Part shown: positions 1 through 8,290 of the stretch, piece by piece | Layout: the number at the start of each line of letters is the position of its first letter | How positions within the stretch are numbered: the first letter of the stretch is position 1 | Assembly: GCF_023746535.1 (NCBI RefSeq) | Contig: NZ_CP098747.1 | Coordinates: 2,502,501-2,566,500 of the forward strand | Length of the DNA stretch: 64,000 nucleotides | Direction of reading: 5' to 3' | From: Sneathiella marina | GTDB lineage: Bacteria > Pseudomonadota > Alphaproteobacteria > Sneathiellales > Sneathiellaceae | The notes under the pieces: model-generated | Told to the model about the DNA's origin: nothing | The model's database searches: none | What the model saw: only the letters and a program-made list of their open reading frames with translations | Made by a program: the position numbers and the translations under genes

Positions 1-776
1 CGGATATTGAGGCCGGAGATGCCTTTGTCTGGCAGGCGGAAAGTAATAGTCTAAGACTGATCCCAAAAGTCAATCATGTAGGGATGTCCATGCTGCAGGG
101 TATTGACCGTGTGAAGGACATACTGCTGGAAAATACATTACGATTTGCCAAGGGATTACCGGCCAATAACGCACTTTTATGGGGCGCGCGCGGTATGGGT
201 AAGAGTTCACTGGTAAAAGCTGCCCATGCGTTGGTCAATCAGCAATTGGATCATTCCCTGGTTCTGGTTGAGATCCACCGCGAAGACATTCCCTCTTTGC
301 CGCTCCTCATGCAGGTTCTTCAAAAAACGGAACGCCGTTGTGTCTTGTTCTGTGATGACTTGTCCTTCGACAGTGACGATTCTACATATAAATCCCTCAA
401 AACTGTCCTCGACGGCGGGCTTGAAGGGCGCCCTTCTAATGTTATTTTTTATGCGACGTCGAACCGACGTCACATGATGCGGCGGGACATGATTGAAAAT
501 GAACGCTCTACTGCAATCATGCCCTCAGAAGCAATAGAAGAAAAGGTGTCCCTTTCCGACCGATTTGGACTTTGGCTTGGTTTCCACAGCTGCTCTCAGG
601 ACGAATACCTGGATATGATTCGAGGCTATCTTGCCCATTACAATATCCCGATTTCTGAAGAGGAATTTACAGCAGAAGCTATTGAATGGACACGAACACG
701 GGGGTCCAGGTCCGGCAGGGTTGCCTGGCAGTATATTCAGGATATAGCGGGACGAACAGGCACAATCATCGAGTGA
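1..776 (+). CDS. DUF815-family P-loop ATPase, 5'-truncated by window edge
   Basis: The frame starting at base 3 is open from the left edge to the stop at 776. The residues before the first ATG (84) already fit the family (a Trp-containing stretch followed by the L-x-GID block), so the true start lies outside the window. The visible part carries a Walker A in the WGARGMGKSSLVKA stretch and a Walker B-like CVLFCDDLSF. DUF815 proteins are cytoplasmic AAA-like ATPases of unknown substrate, usually about 290 residues; about 257 are seen here. It is followed by a thioesterase gene on the same strand and converges on the nlpD-pcm-surE block, its usual neighbourhood in alphaproteobacteria. Family call is firm, function unknown. 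Confidence 0.85.
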   Translation, partial: DIEAGDAFVWQAESNSLRLIPKVNHVGMSMLQGIDRVKDILLENTLRFAKGLPANNALLWGARGMGKSSLVKAAHALVNQQLDHSLVLVEIHREDIPSLPLLMQVLQKTERRCVLFCDDLSFDSDDSTYKSLKTVLDGGLEGRPSNVIFYATSNRRHMMRRDMIENERSTAIMPSEAIEEKVSLSDRFGLWLGFHSCSQDEYLDMIRGYLAHYNIPISEEEFTAEAIEWTRTRGSRSGRVAWQYIQDIAGRTGTIIE

Positions 777-868
777 CGAATGAGGTTAAGCACTTATCTC
801 TCGGGTAATTGCTTTTCTTTCCCCAGTCACTAACCTGCTCGATGTTGATTTGGAAGGAGCCGTCGCAA

Positions 869-1279
869 ATGAAGACAACAGACCTAACAGCTTATATTCG
901 ACAGAAAATGCCTCTATGTGAAACGATGGGCATTCATGCGGAAAAACTCGACGCAGGCGAAGTTATCCTCTGGCTCGATTGGTCGACAGGACTTTGCACA
1001 AGCAATGACATGCTGCATGGCGGTACAGTCATGGCGCTAGCAGATTCTGCAGGTGGTGCCGCGGCAATGGCTAATTTGCCTGACGGCGCTGTTGGAACAT
1101 CAACGATTGAATCGAAGACTAATTTTCTAGGAGCTATTCGCGGTGGTCAGGTCATTGCCACATCGCGTCCCTTGCATGTCGGATCGTCGACAATTGTCAT
1201 AGAAACTGAAATCAGAAATAACGACAAACTGGTTGCGAAGGTTACGCAAACACAGACTGTGCTGCGTCCAAGAGATTAG
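869..1279 (+). CDS. PaaI-like hotdog-fold thioesterase
   Basis: A 136-residue protein with the hotdog signature: the LHGGTVMALADSAGG stretch, including the HGG turn and helix, and the later NFLGAIRGGQVIA strand. Such proteins hydrolyse acyl-CoA thioesters in the cytoplasm; the substrate cannot be read from sequence. I start it at ATG 869 rather than the open-frame start at 809 because GGAAGGAG lies about 9 bases upstream of 869, and the extra 20 residues are not hotdog-like. It lies 92 bases after the DUF815 gene on the same strand, so co-transcription is possible. Confidence 0.8.
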   Translation: MKTTDLTAYIRQKMPLCETMGIHAEKLDAGEVILWLDWSTGLCTSNDMLHGGTVMALADSAGGAAAMANLPDGAVGTSTIESKTNFLGAIRGGQVIATSRPLHVGSSTIVIETEIRNNDKLVAKVTQTQTVLRPRD

Positions 1280-1307
1280 GCGGGTCTGCACAGCCTTGTT
1301 AGGCAAC

Positions 1308-2510
1308 TCACTTTAGATATTTGGTGGGATTTACGGCCCGGCCTTTCTTGCGAATTTCGAAATGCAACTGGCTTTCAGTGACATTCCCGGAAGATCCGGC
1401 ATAGGCAATTATGTCGCCTTTTTTAACGGCCTCTCCTTTGGAAACCGCTGATTTTTTCGTATGGCCATATGCCGTAACATATCCGTCTGCATGGGAAACC
1501 AGCAACAAGTTGCCAAAGGACCGCATTTCGTTTCCGACATAGGACACGACGCCATTTTCCGACGCCCGAATTGGCGTTCCTTCTTTAACCCGGATATTTA
1601 CCCCGTCATTATGATAACCAGAGTCTTTTTTACCATACCATGAAATCACCTTGCCTTTGACCGGCCAGGCAAACGACTTCCCACTTCGCTGGGGCAAGTC
1701 TTTCACACTATAACGGCGGCGTGGAACAGGCGGAATATCAAGCTTCGCCACTTGAAAGGCAGTGTCCTGAGATGCTGGCACCGCCGGCTTGGCAGCTGAT
1801 TTGGATGCAGGTGCAGGCTTGAATGTTTTTGGTGGCTGTTTTGGAGCTACCGCAACAGTTTCTGTTGATGGCAATGGGACGACTTTTGGCGAAGAATTGA
1901 TCACAACGGTTTTCAAGGGTTGGACCGTCAGGGATGTCTTCGGCTGCGGTACAAATGCTTGATTTGCCGAAGCCACCTGCACCTGCCCCCTGTTTTTCAT
2001 GGGGATCTGCAGGTTTGTACCCGGCATCAACGTATAAGGTGATGCCAGGAAGTTATAATGGGCTACTTCCGGCATTTCCACGTCATATACCCGGGATATG
2101 GCATACAACGTTTCTCCTGGCCGAACCGAATGCGTTCTAAATGCAGGCACCTTAAGTTGCTGGCCGGGATAAATAGTGTATGGCGACCGCATATTATTCA
2201 AAGTAACAATCGACTTTATTGGTACATTTTGACGGGCAGCTACTTTTGAGAGCGTGTCTCCCCGGTTCACAGTCACAAAATGATAAGACAAATTTTGATA
2301 GTAGGGCGAGAAATCGGACGGCATCGTAAAACCGGCGGACACAACCGATGTTGTCGTTTTTTGTGGGGCGGCATATGTCCGTGTAGAGCCACTGGTTGGC
2401 AAATAGGTATTATACAAACACCCAGATAACACCAGAGAAAGTACGCAACTAGAGGCTACGCGAACAAAAAGATTTAGATTCCACGCCATCATGCGTTCAA
2501 TATTAAGCAT
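1308..2510 (-). CDS. nlpD: NlpD-like LysM/M23 lipoprotein (degenerate LytM domain)
   Basis: A 400-residue envelope protein. An N-terminal signal ends in a lipobox (LSGC near residue 31). Two LysM repeats follow (about 75-120 and 125-170, each with a PGxxLxxP-type end), then a Pro/Lys/Ala linker, then a C-terminal LytM/M23 domain (about 280-400). The LytM site is degenerate: where active enzymes have H-x-G-x-D this has N-D-G-V-N, and the late HxH is Q-L-H. It is therefore probably a non-catalytic activator of cell-wall amidases, as known for E. coli NlpD/EnvC. It ends the pcm-surE-serS run. The start is uncertain: ATGs at 2492 and 2489 also fit and none has a clear ribosome site. Confidence 0.85.
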   Translation of the reverse strand: MLNIERMMAWNLNLFVRVASSCVLSLVLSGCLYNTYLPTSGSTRTYAAPQKTTTSVVSAGFTMPSDFSPYYQNLSYHFVTVNRGDTLSKVAARQNVPIKSIVTLNNMRSPYTIYPGQQLKVPAFRTHSVRPGETLYAISRVYDVEMPEVAHYNFLASPYTLMPGTNLQIPMKNRGQVQVASANQAFVPQPKTSLTVQPLKTVVINSSPKVVPLPSTETVAVAPKQPPKTFKPAPASKSAAKPAVPASQDTAFQVAKLDIPPVPRRRYSVKDLPQRSGKSFAWPVKGKVISWYGKKDSGYHNDGVNIRVKEGTPIRASENGVVSYVGNEMRSFGNLLLVSHADGYVTAYGHTKKSAVSKGEAVKKGDIIAYAGSSGNVTESQLHFEIRKKGRAVNPTKYLK

Positions 2511-2562
2511 ATTTCGGCATGATTAACAATAGATTTAAACCAATACCAAATGTTGTGAAGAA

Positions 2563-3210
2563 TTAAGACTCTTCCGCAACCCCTTGAACCATTGGCACGA
2601 ATCTAACGGGTAACATCACCTCTTCGGAGACTTCACCCTTGTCGTTCTTGGAAATCTTGATGATATGCTGGTCAGCCGGATCCTTACCAACCGGGAGGAT
2701 CATTATTCCGTCATTGCCAAGTTGATCCAGAAGATTTTGCGGAATTTCTTCTGCCGCGGCCGTCACCAAGATCCGATCAAACGGCTCTTGTTCCTGCCAT
2801 CCTTTATGGCCATCTCCAACTTTCGACGTAATATTGGTGATTTTCAACTCTTTGAACAATTCCTCTGACCCCTGCAGAAGATTTCTATGCCGCTCAATCG
2901 TGTAAACCCGTCGGCAAAGCCGCGCCAATATTGCAGTTTGATATCCCGAGCCGGTCCCGATCTCCAGAATCTTGCGCCGCTTATCCAGATCCAGTATTTG
3001 GGTCATATAAGCAACAATATACGGCTGGCTGATCGTCTGACCGCTAGCGATCGGCAAGGCAATATTCTCATATGCACGGTCACGGAATGTCGCCGGTACA
3101 AACACTTCGCGCGGAACGCGTTCTATCGCTGACAGAACGTCCGTATTGCTGATCCCCTGGCGCCGAAGCTCCATGATCAGGCGAATTTTTAAGGCAGGAT
3201 TATCGTTCAC
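2563..3210 (-). CDS. pcm: Protein-L-isoaspartate O-methyltransferase
   Basis: A 215-residue SAM-dependent methyltransferase that repairs isoaspartyl residues in aged proteins. It shows motif I of the SAM fold (KILEIGTGSGYQTAILA, about 78-94), the upstream SQPYIVAYM block and the RILVTAAAEEIP strand typical of PCMT. Its start overlaps the surE stop by 4 bases (ATGA type), so the pair is translationally coupled; surE-pcm-nlpD is a widely conserved stationary-phase and stress cluster. A second, more divergent family member is encoded at 35130-35786. Confidence 0.93.
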   Translation of the reverse strand: MNDNPALKIRLIMELRRQGISNTDVLSAIERVPREVFVPATFRDRAYENIALPIASGQTISQPYIVAYMTQILDLDKRRKILEIGTGSGYQTAILARLCRRVYTIERHRNLLQGSEELFKELKITNITSKVGDGHKGWQEQEPFDRILVTAAAEEIPQNLLDQLGNDGIMILPVGKDPADQHIIKISKNDKGEVSEEVMLPVRFVPMVQGVAEES

Positions 3211-3962
3211 TCGAAAACCTTGGAAAGGCGGGTTGCGAGCTGTTGCTCTGTAAGATTAAGCTTCAATGGGGTTACGGATACTTCCTGGCTAACCACGGCC
3301 CGTAAATCCGTCCCAACAGGGGGATCGCCAAATGATGGCCGGTAGCCGAGCCAGAAATAGTCCCTGCCCCGCGCATCGACACGGTCGTCAATGGATAAGT
3401 TGGAAAGGTCCCTTTTTCCCTGCGAAGTAAGCTTGACGGCACTCACATCATCCTTGGATACCGCAGGAAAATTGATATTCATCAACACATCATCGCCCCA
3501 AGGCGTTTCCAGAAGCTTACTAATAATCTGAGGCGCCATGTCACCCGCCGTATCCCAATGGATGACCTCTGCATCCAGAATGCACTGACTGATTGCAACA
3601 GAACGAACACCGAGCAGTGTTCCTTCACTGGCGGCAGCAACGGTTCCGGAGTAAAGCACGTCTTCACCAAGGTTCCCGCCCCTGTTGACGCCGGACAGAA
3701 TCAGATCAGGCTGCTTGTCCTTAAACAGATAGTTCATGGCCATCATCACGCAATCCGTCGGTGTGCCTTCAACAGAATATTCCCGATCGGAGAATTTGTT
3801 GATACGCAGCGGATCATGCAGCGTAAGCGACCGGGAGGCCCCGCTTTGCTCTTTTGCCGGGGCAACAACATAAATATCGTCAGAGAGGGCCTCGGCAATC
3901 CGTCTTAATATTTCCATACCAGGGGCATCGAAACCGTCATCGTTGCTCAGTAAAATACGCAA
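3207..3962 (-). CDS. surE: 5'/3'-nucleotidase SurE
   Basis: A 251-residue survival protein E, a metal-dependent nucleoside monophosphate phosphatase of the cytoplasm. The N-terminus begins MRILLSNDDGFDAPG with the Asp-Asp metal site, and the second family block SGVNRGGNLGEDVLYSGTV is intact. Length is normal for the family. It overlaps pcm by 4 bases and starts 26 bases after the serS stop, consistent with one minus-strand transcript serS-surE-pcm-nlpD. Confidence 0.95.
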   Translation of the reverse strand: MRILLSNDDGFDAPGMEILRRIAEALSDDIYVVAPAKEQSGASRSLTLHDPLRINKFSDREYSVEGTPTDCVMMAMNYLFKDKQPDLILSGVNRGGNLGEDVLYSGTVAAASEGTLLGVRSVAISQCILDAEVIHWDTAGDMAPQIISKLLETPWGDDVLMNINFPAVSKDDVSAVKLTSQGKRDLSNLSIDDRVDARGRDYFWLGYRPSFGDPPVGTDLRAVVSQEVSVTPLKLNLTEQQLATRLSKVFE

Positions 3963-3988
3963 CTTCTTATCCTTTATGTTTATTGTTC

Positions 3989-5260
3989 TTATTTTTCTAT
4001 TCGCGTTACGCCGCCCATATAAGGGACCAAAACATCAGGAACAGCAATCGCCCCGTCTGCCTGCTGATAATTTTCCATGACGGCAATTAATGTCCTGCCG
4101 ACGGCAAGACCTGATCCGTTCAGGGTATGAACAAAGAGATTGCCTTTCCCCCCTTCGGGCCGGTATCTGGCCTTCATACGGCGCGCTTGAAAATCACCAC
4201 ATGTTGAACAGCTCGAAATTTCACGATACGCCTGCTGTCCCGGCAACCAAACTTCCAGGTCATAGGTCTTGCGTGCCCCAAACCCGGTATCACCGTTACA
4301 GAGCACCACTACACGATAAGACAAGCCAAGACGCTTCAAAACCTCTTCGGCACATTCGGTCATACGCTCATGCTCCGCATCAGACTGATCCGGCGTTGTA
4401 ATAGAAACCATCTCGACCTTGGCAAACTGATGCTGGCGTAACATGCCCGCCGTGTCTTTACCAGCCGAACCGGCCTCTGAACGGAAGCATAACGTGTGGG
4501 CTGTATAGCGTTTGGGAAGATCTGCCTCGTCCAGAATACTTTCCCGAACAATGTTGGTTAAAGAAACCTCTGCTGTCGGGATCATATATTGATCATCACT
4601 GGTTTTATACAGATCTTCTTCAAATTTAGGGAGCTGGCCGGTTCCGTATAACGCATCTTTTCGAACCATTACAGGCGGAGATACTTCCAGATAGCCTTTC
4701 TCCGAAGTATGCATATCAATCATGAAAGCAGCCAACGCCCGTTCCAGGCGGGCAATCAATCCGCTGGTGACAACAAAGCGGGATCCGGACATTTTCGCGG
4801 CTGTTTCAAAATCCATCATGCCAAGGGCATCGCCAAGCTCATAATGCTCTTTTGGCGTAAAATTAAATTCCGGTTTGTCTCCAACAACGCGAAGCTCCGT
4901 ATTGTCTTCGTCGCTTTGGCCTTCCGGCACATCGTCTTTCAGTATATTGGGAAGAACGGACAGAGCCGCCTCCATTTTCTCGTTCAGATCCCGTTCCTGC
5001 CCTTCGAGTACTTGAACAGACGACTTCAGATCCGCCACTTCCTTAATGAGCGCGTTCGCATCTTCGCCTTGTGATTTGGCTTTACCGATGGCTTTTGCTG
5101 CTTCATTTCGGCGAGCTTGTATTTCCTGCAAGTCAGTTTGTACTTTTCGCCGCTGGGTATCGAGCACAATCAATTCTGCAGAAACCGGCGCAACATTGCG
5201 ACGGACCATTGCGGCATCCAGTGCACCGGGATTTTCCCTGATCCATTTTAAATCGAGCAT
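3989..5260 (-). CDS. serS: Seryl-tRNA synthetase
   Basis: A 423-residue class II aminoacyl-tRNA synthetase charging tRNA-Ser. The N-terminal ~110 residues form the long helical hairpin that grips the tRNA variable arm. Motif 2 is seen in [15 protein letters not shown] followed by LRQHQF, the [15 protein letters not shown] block is intact, and motif 3 is [18 protein letters not shown] near the C-terminus. Length is typical. It lies directly upstream of surE. The 137-base gap to tatC's stop contains no gene. Confidence 0.96.
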   Translation of the reverse strand: MLDLKWIRENPGALDAAMVRRNVAPVSAELIVLDTQRRKVQTDLQEIQARRNEAAKAIGKAKSQGEDANALIKEVADLKSSVQVLEGQERDLNEKMEAALSVLPNILKDDVPEGQSDEDNTELRVVGDKPEFNFTPKEHYELGDALGMMDFETAAKMSGSRFVVTSGLIARLERALAAFMIDMHTSEKGYLEVSPPVMVRKDALYGTGQLPKFEEDLYKTSDDQYMIPTAEVSLTNIVRESILDEADLPKRYTAHTLCFRSEAGSAGKDTAGMLRQHQFAKVEMVSITTPDQSDAEHERMTECAEEVLKRLGLSYRVVVLCNGDTGFGARKTYDLEVWLPGQQAYREISSCSTCGDFQARRMKARYRPEGGKGNLFVHTLNGSGLAVGRTLIAVMENYQQADGAIAVPDVLVPYMGGVTRIEK

Positions 5261-5397
5261 TTCTTCGTCATTTCGGTTCTAAAAAACGTAGGATTTTATG
5301 TTGTATAAGCGCGTGACCGCCTGCAGTCCAGTGGGCTTTCACATCACGGCTTTATTTATGGCTTTTTTGTGCCCTAGTTTCCACACTTAGCTGGAAG

Positions 5398-6273
5398 TTA
5401 GTCTTCGTTATCTTCCAAAGCTTCACGGGCTTCCCGTTTTTTCTCCACCATGCGGACACTAACAATGGAAATTGCATACAGGAAAATTATCGGAACCGCC
5501 AAGGTGATTTGGCTCAAAGGGTCTGGTGGTGTCAGTACTGCCGCCGCAATAAAGGCAAAGACAATTGAATATTTGAATTTTGCTTTAAGTCCTGCAGAGG
5601 AGACAATTCCAACACGCCCAAGCAGTGTAAGGAGTACCGGCAACTGGAAACATAAGCCGAAGGCGAATATCAACTTCATGGACAGACTGAGATACTCACT
5701 CACCCTGGTTTCCGACTGGATCGGGAGTGACATAGGTTCAGCAGGCGTCGGCAGGAAGTTTGCCAATTTCGGAAACTCCTCAACTAATGCTGTGAAAGCC
5801 CGGGCATACATTGTTGCTTCGCCACTACTTTCGAAGCTCAAAAGGAATTTCCAGGCCAAAGGCATCACGATTTCGTAGGCCAGTGCCCCACCGGCAAAGA
5901 AAAGCAACGGCGTCACGACAAGAAAGGGTAAAAACGCTTTTTTCTCATTTTTATACAAACCCGGCGCAACAAAGATCCATATTTGTGTGGCAATAACAGG
6001 AAAAGAAATGAACAGGGCGCAAAAGAAGGCGATTTTAATATAGGTAAAAAAGGCTTCATGCAGGCCGGTAAATATCATTCGCCGACCTTCGATATCGTCT
6101 CCCATCGCCTCAACAAGCGGTTCCACAAGAAAGGCAAACAAATCTTCAGAAATAATGTAGCAAAGGATAAAAGCCACGAGCAAGGCAACAACGGAATAAA
6201 CCAGCCGGTTACGAAACTCGATGAGATGCTCCATTAAGGGAGCTTTGCTATCTTCTACGTCCGTATCACTCAC
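5398..6273 (-). CDS. tatC: Sec-independent translocase subunit TatC
   Basis: A 291-residue polytopic inner-membrane protein with six expected membrane spans, the core receptor of the twin-arginine translocon. The N-terminal PLMEHLIEFRNRLVYS is the conserved TatC entry motif with its Glu. A long periplasmic stretch between spans 3 and 4 (about 150-195) is larger than in E. coli, a common alphaproteobacterial trait. The charged C-terminal tail is cytoplasmic. Its ATG overlaps the tatB stop by 4 bases. Confidence 0.95.
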   Translation of the reverse strand: MSDTDVEDSKAPLMEHLIEFRNRLVYSVVALLVAFILCYIISEDLFAFLVEPLVEAMGDDIEGRRMIFTGLHEAFFTYIKIAFFCALFISFPVIATQIWIFVAPGLYKNEKKAFLPFLVVTPLLFFAGGALAYEIVMPLAWKFLLSFESSGEATMYARAFTALVEEFPKLANFLPTPAEPMSLPIQSETRVSEYLSLSMKLIFAFGLCFQLPVLLTLLGRVGIVSSAGLKAKFKYSIVFAFIAAAVLTPPDPLSQITLAVPIIFLYAISIVSVRMVEKKREAREALEDNED

Positions 6274-6770
6274 GAGACTTTGGTTTCCGGTTTGCTTGTG
6301 TTATCCCGCTTAACCGTCGCGCCAATGCTGTTCTCGGCGGCATCACCGTCCACGGTCGCGCCATCTGTCTCGACGGGCGTCTCCGCAGCCGACTCCGTGG
6401 CCGTCTTAACAACAGCTTCTTCACTCTCCCCCATCGGATTGGAGTAATTGTTTTCGCTTAAGCGAGGATCGCGGATCTGCGGTTTGACATCATCGAACAT
6501 ATTTTCATGACTACCTGTTGGGTCTACCGCATCTTCAATTTGCTTTTTCAGATTAAAATCCGTGGATTGCTGTAAATCTTTCTTGATTTCATCGAGCTCT
6601 GTCTCTTTTGCAAGATCATCAATACCGGATTGGAAGTCGCGCGCCATAGATCGAGCTTTGCGAACGTATTTCCCAATTGTGGCAATCGCACGCGGCAAAT
6701 CTTTCGGGCCGATAACCAGCACCGCGATAATTACCACGAACATCATTTCTGCCCAGCCAATATCAAACAT
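6270..6770 (-). CDS. tatB: Sec-independent translocase subunit TatB
   Basis: A 166-residue protein with one N-terminal membrane span (MFDIGWAEMMFVVIIAVLV), the G-P hinge (VIGPKDLPRAI) and an amphipathic helix, followed by a long acidic, Ala/Thr/Glu-rich cytoplasmic tail. TatB links TatC to the substrate signal peptide and to TatA. It is encoded between tatA and tatC and is coupled to tatC by an ATGA overlap. Confidence 0.93.
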   Translation of the reverse strand: MFDIGWAEMMFVVIIAVLVIGPKDLPRAIATIGKYVRKARSMARDFQSGIDDLAKETELDEIKKDLQQSTDFNLKKQIEDAVDPTGSHENMFDDVKPQIRDPRLSENNYSNPMGESEEAVVKTATESAAETPVETDGATVDGDAAENSIGATVKRDNTSKPETKVS

Positions 6771-6821
6771 GGCTTACCACTCAATCACTTTGGAAAACAT
6801 ATTTACAAATGCACAAGGAAT

Positions 6822-7055
6822 TCAGCCTTGTGCTGCCTTGTCTTTTTCTTCGGCCTTTTCGCTAGTGCTTGCCGAAGCCTCAATCTTTTCAGGATCTTCT
6901 TCGGATTTCTCCGCCTGATTATCTTCGTTCATTCCACTCTTGAAGTTTTTAATACCTTTCGCCAAATCTCCGGCGACACGAGGTAGTTTCCCTGCTCCAA
7001 AAATGATGAGCACAATGACAAGGATCAATATAATCTGCCATGGACCAATACTCAT
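6822..7055 (-). CDS. tatA: Sec-independent translocase subunit TatA
   Basis: A 77-residue single-span protein (GPWQIILILVIVLIIFGAGKLP) with the F-G hinge before an amphipathic helix and a charged tail. TatA oligomers form the passage for folded Tat substrates. It is the first gene of tatABC, 51 bases upstream of tatB. The 188-base gap to the next gene (7056-7243) presumably holds the operon promoter; I could not single out one box with confidence. Confidence 0.93.
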   Translation of the reverse strand: MSIGPWQIILILVIVLIIFGAGKLPRVAGDLAKGIKNFKSGMNEDNQAEKSEEDPEKIEASASTSEKAEEKDKAAQG

Positions 7056-7243
7056 AACTCAAGCTCCTGTTCTCATTTCGAGAATCTGTAAATAAATGCA
7101 ATTTACCGCTGCGGGATAATTTAGCCTTATGCCGGCTTATTTTTATTTATCCTGTGCGACCTTCCTAGGCCCTATATAACGGTCTAATGGTGTTTATACG
7201 ACATTTTATTTCAGTTTCACACGGGAATCAGGGATTTTTCTTA

Positions 7244-8290
7244 TCAAGCTTCGTCTGCGAATACAAAAACCTGATCTAAATTTAGAGAAATGGCGCAGCT
7301 TTCGCCAACTTTGGGTGTCTGCAAGGTCGCCACTCTGGCCGTTACCTTCGATCCATCCGGAAACCCAAGCTCAACAAGGGAAAAAGCACCTAAATTTCGG
7401 GCATTTAGAACTTCACTGACCGGGTTTTCAGGCGTTGCCTCGGATACAAACCGGATCGCTTCCGGACGCACAAGAATTTTTTTCGCGATTTTACCCAACA
7501 ATTTTTCGGGAACTGGGATAGTACCAAGAACGGTCGATAAATGATTTCCCTGCCGCCCGGCAGGGACATGATTCACATCTCCGAGGAAGGATGCGACAAA
7601 TTCGTTCACGGGATTATTGTACAAATCACCTGCAGAACCTTGCTGAATAATCTTGCCTTTTTGCATTAAGACAATTTCGTCCGCCATCCGCATCGCCTCT
7701 TCCGGATCATGCGTGACCATTAAAACAGTTGTCCCCATTTCCTTGAGGAGAGTCTGCGTTTCATCCCGAACATGATTTCGTAACACCACATCCAGGCCGG
7801 AAAAAGGCTCGTCCATCAATATTATTCTGGGATTTGGCGCCAAGGCACGTGCTAGCGCAACACGTTGTTGCTCCCCGCCAGAGAGCATGTGGGGGTATTT
7901 TTCCGCAGAGTCGCTCATGCCAACTGTTTCGAGCATATGTAACGACTGAGATCGCCGTTCAGGCGCTGAAAGGTGAGACAAACCGAAAGCCACATTACCC
8001 TGAACGGATAAATGTGGAAATAAAGCATAATCCTGAAATACGAGACCGACCCGCCGGTCTTCCGGCCCGACGAAAATCTCATCATCCGCCATCACCTCAT
8101 CCTTGATCAGGATCTTACCTTCTGTTGGGCTCTCCAAACCTGCAGCCAGCCTCAGTGTTGTTGATTTTCCACAACCAGACGGTCCCAGCAGGCAAACAAG
8201 TTTTCCTGCTCCCACTTCCAAGTGATTGATATCAACGGAATAGGCCCGACTATAGCTATGTCGCACATTTTCAAAGACCAGATTACTCAT
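7244..8290 (-). CDS. fbpC: Iron(III)-type ABC transporter ATP-binding protein
   Basis: A 348-residue ABC ATPase. Walker A is LLGPSGCGKSTTLRL (about 33-47), the signature is LSGGEQQRVALARAL, Walker B is RIILMDEPFSGLD, and the H-loop is VTHDPEEAM. A C-terminal TOBE-like region (about 245-348) places it in the Fe3+/sulfate/spermidine importer group. It overlaps the permease gene by 4 bases. With a Fur-like site upstream of the permease, iron(III) import is the best reading; thiamine or another oxyanion import is possible. No substrate-binding protein is encoded in the window. Confidence 0.85.
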   Translation of the reverse strand: MSNLVFENVRHSYSRAYSVDINHLEVGAGKLVCLLGPSGCGKSTTLRLAAGLESPTEGKILIKDEVMADDEIFVGPEDRRVGLVFQDYALFPHLSVQGNVAFGLSHLSAPERRSQSLHMLETVGMSDSAEKYPHMLSGGEQQRVALARALAPNPRIILMDEPFSGLDVVLRNHVRDETQTLLKEMGTTVLMVTHDPEEAMRMADEIVLMQKGKIIQQGSAGDLYNNPVNEFVASFLGDVNHVPAGRQGNHLSTVLGTIPVPEKLLGKIAKKILVRPEAIRFVSEATPENPVSEVLNARNLGAFSLVELGFPDGSKVTARVATLQTPKVGESCAISLNLDQVFVFADEA

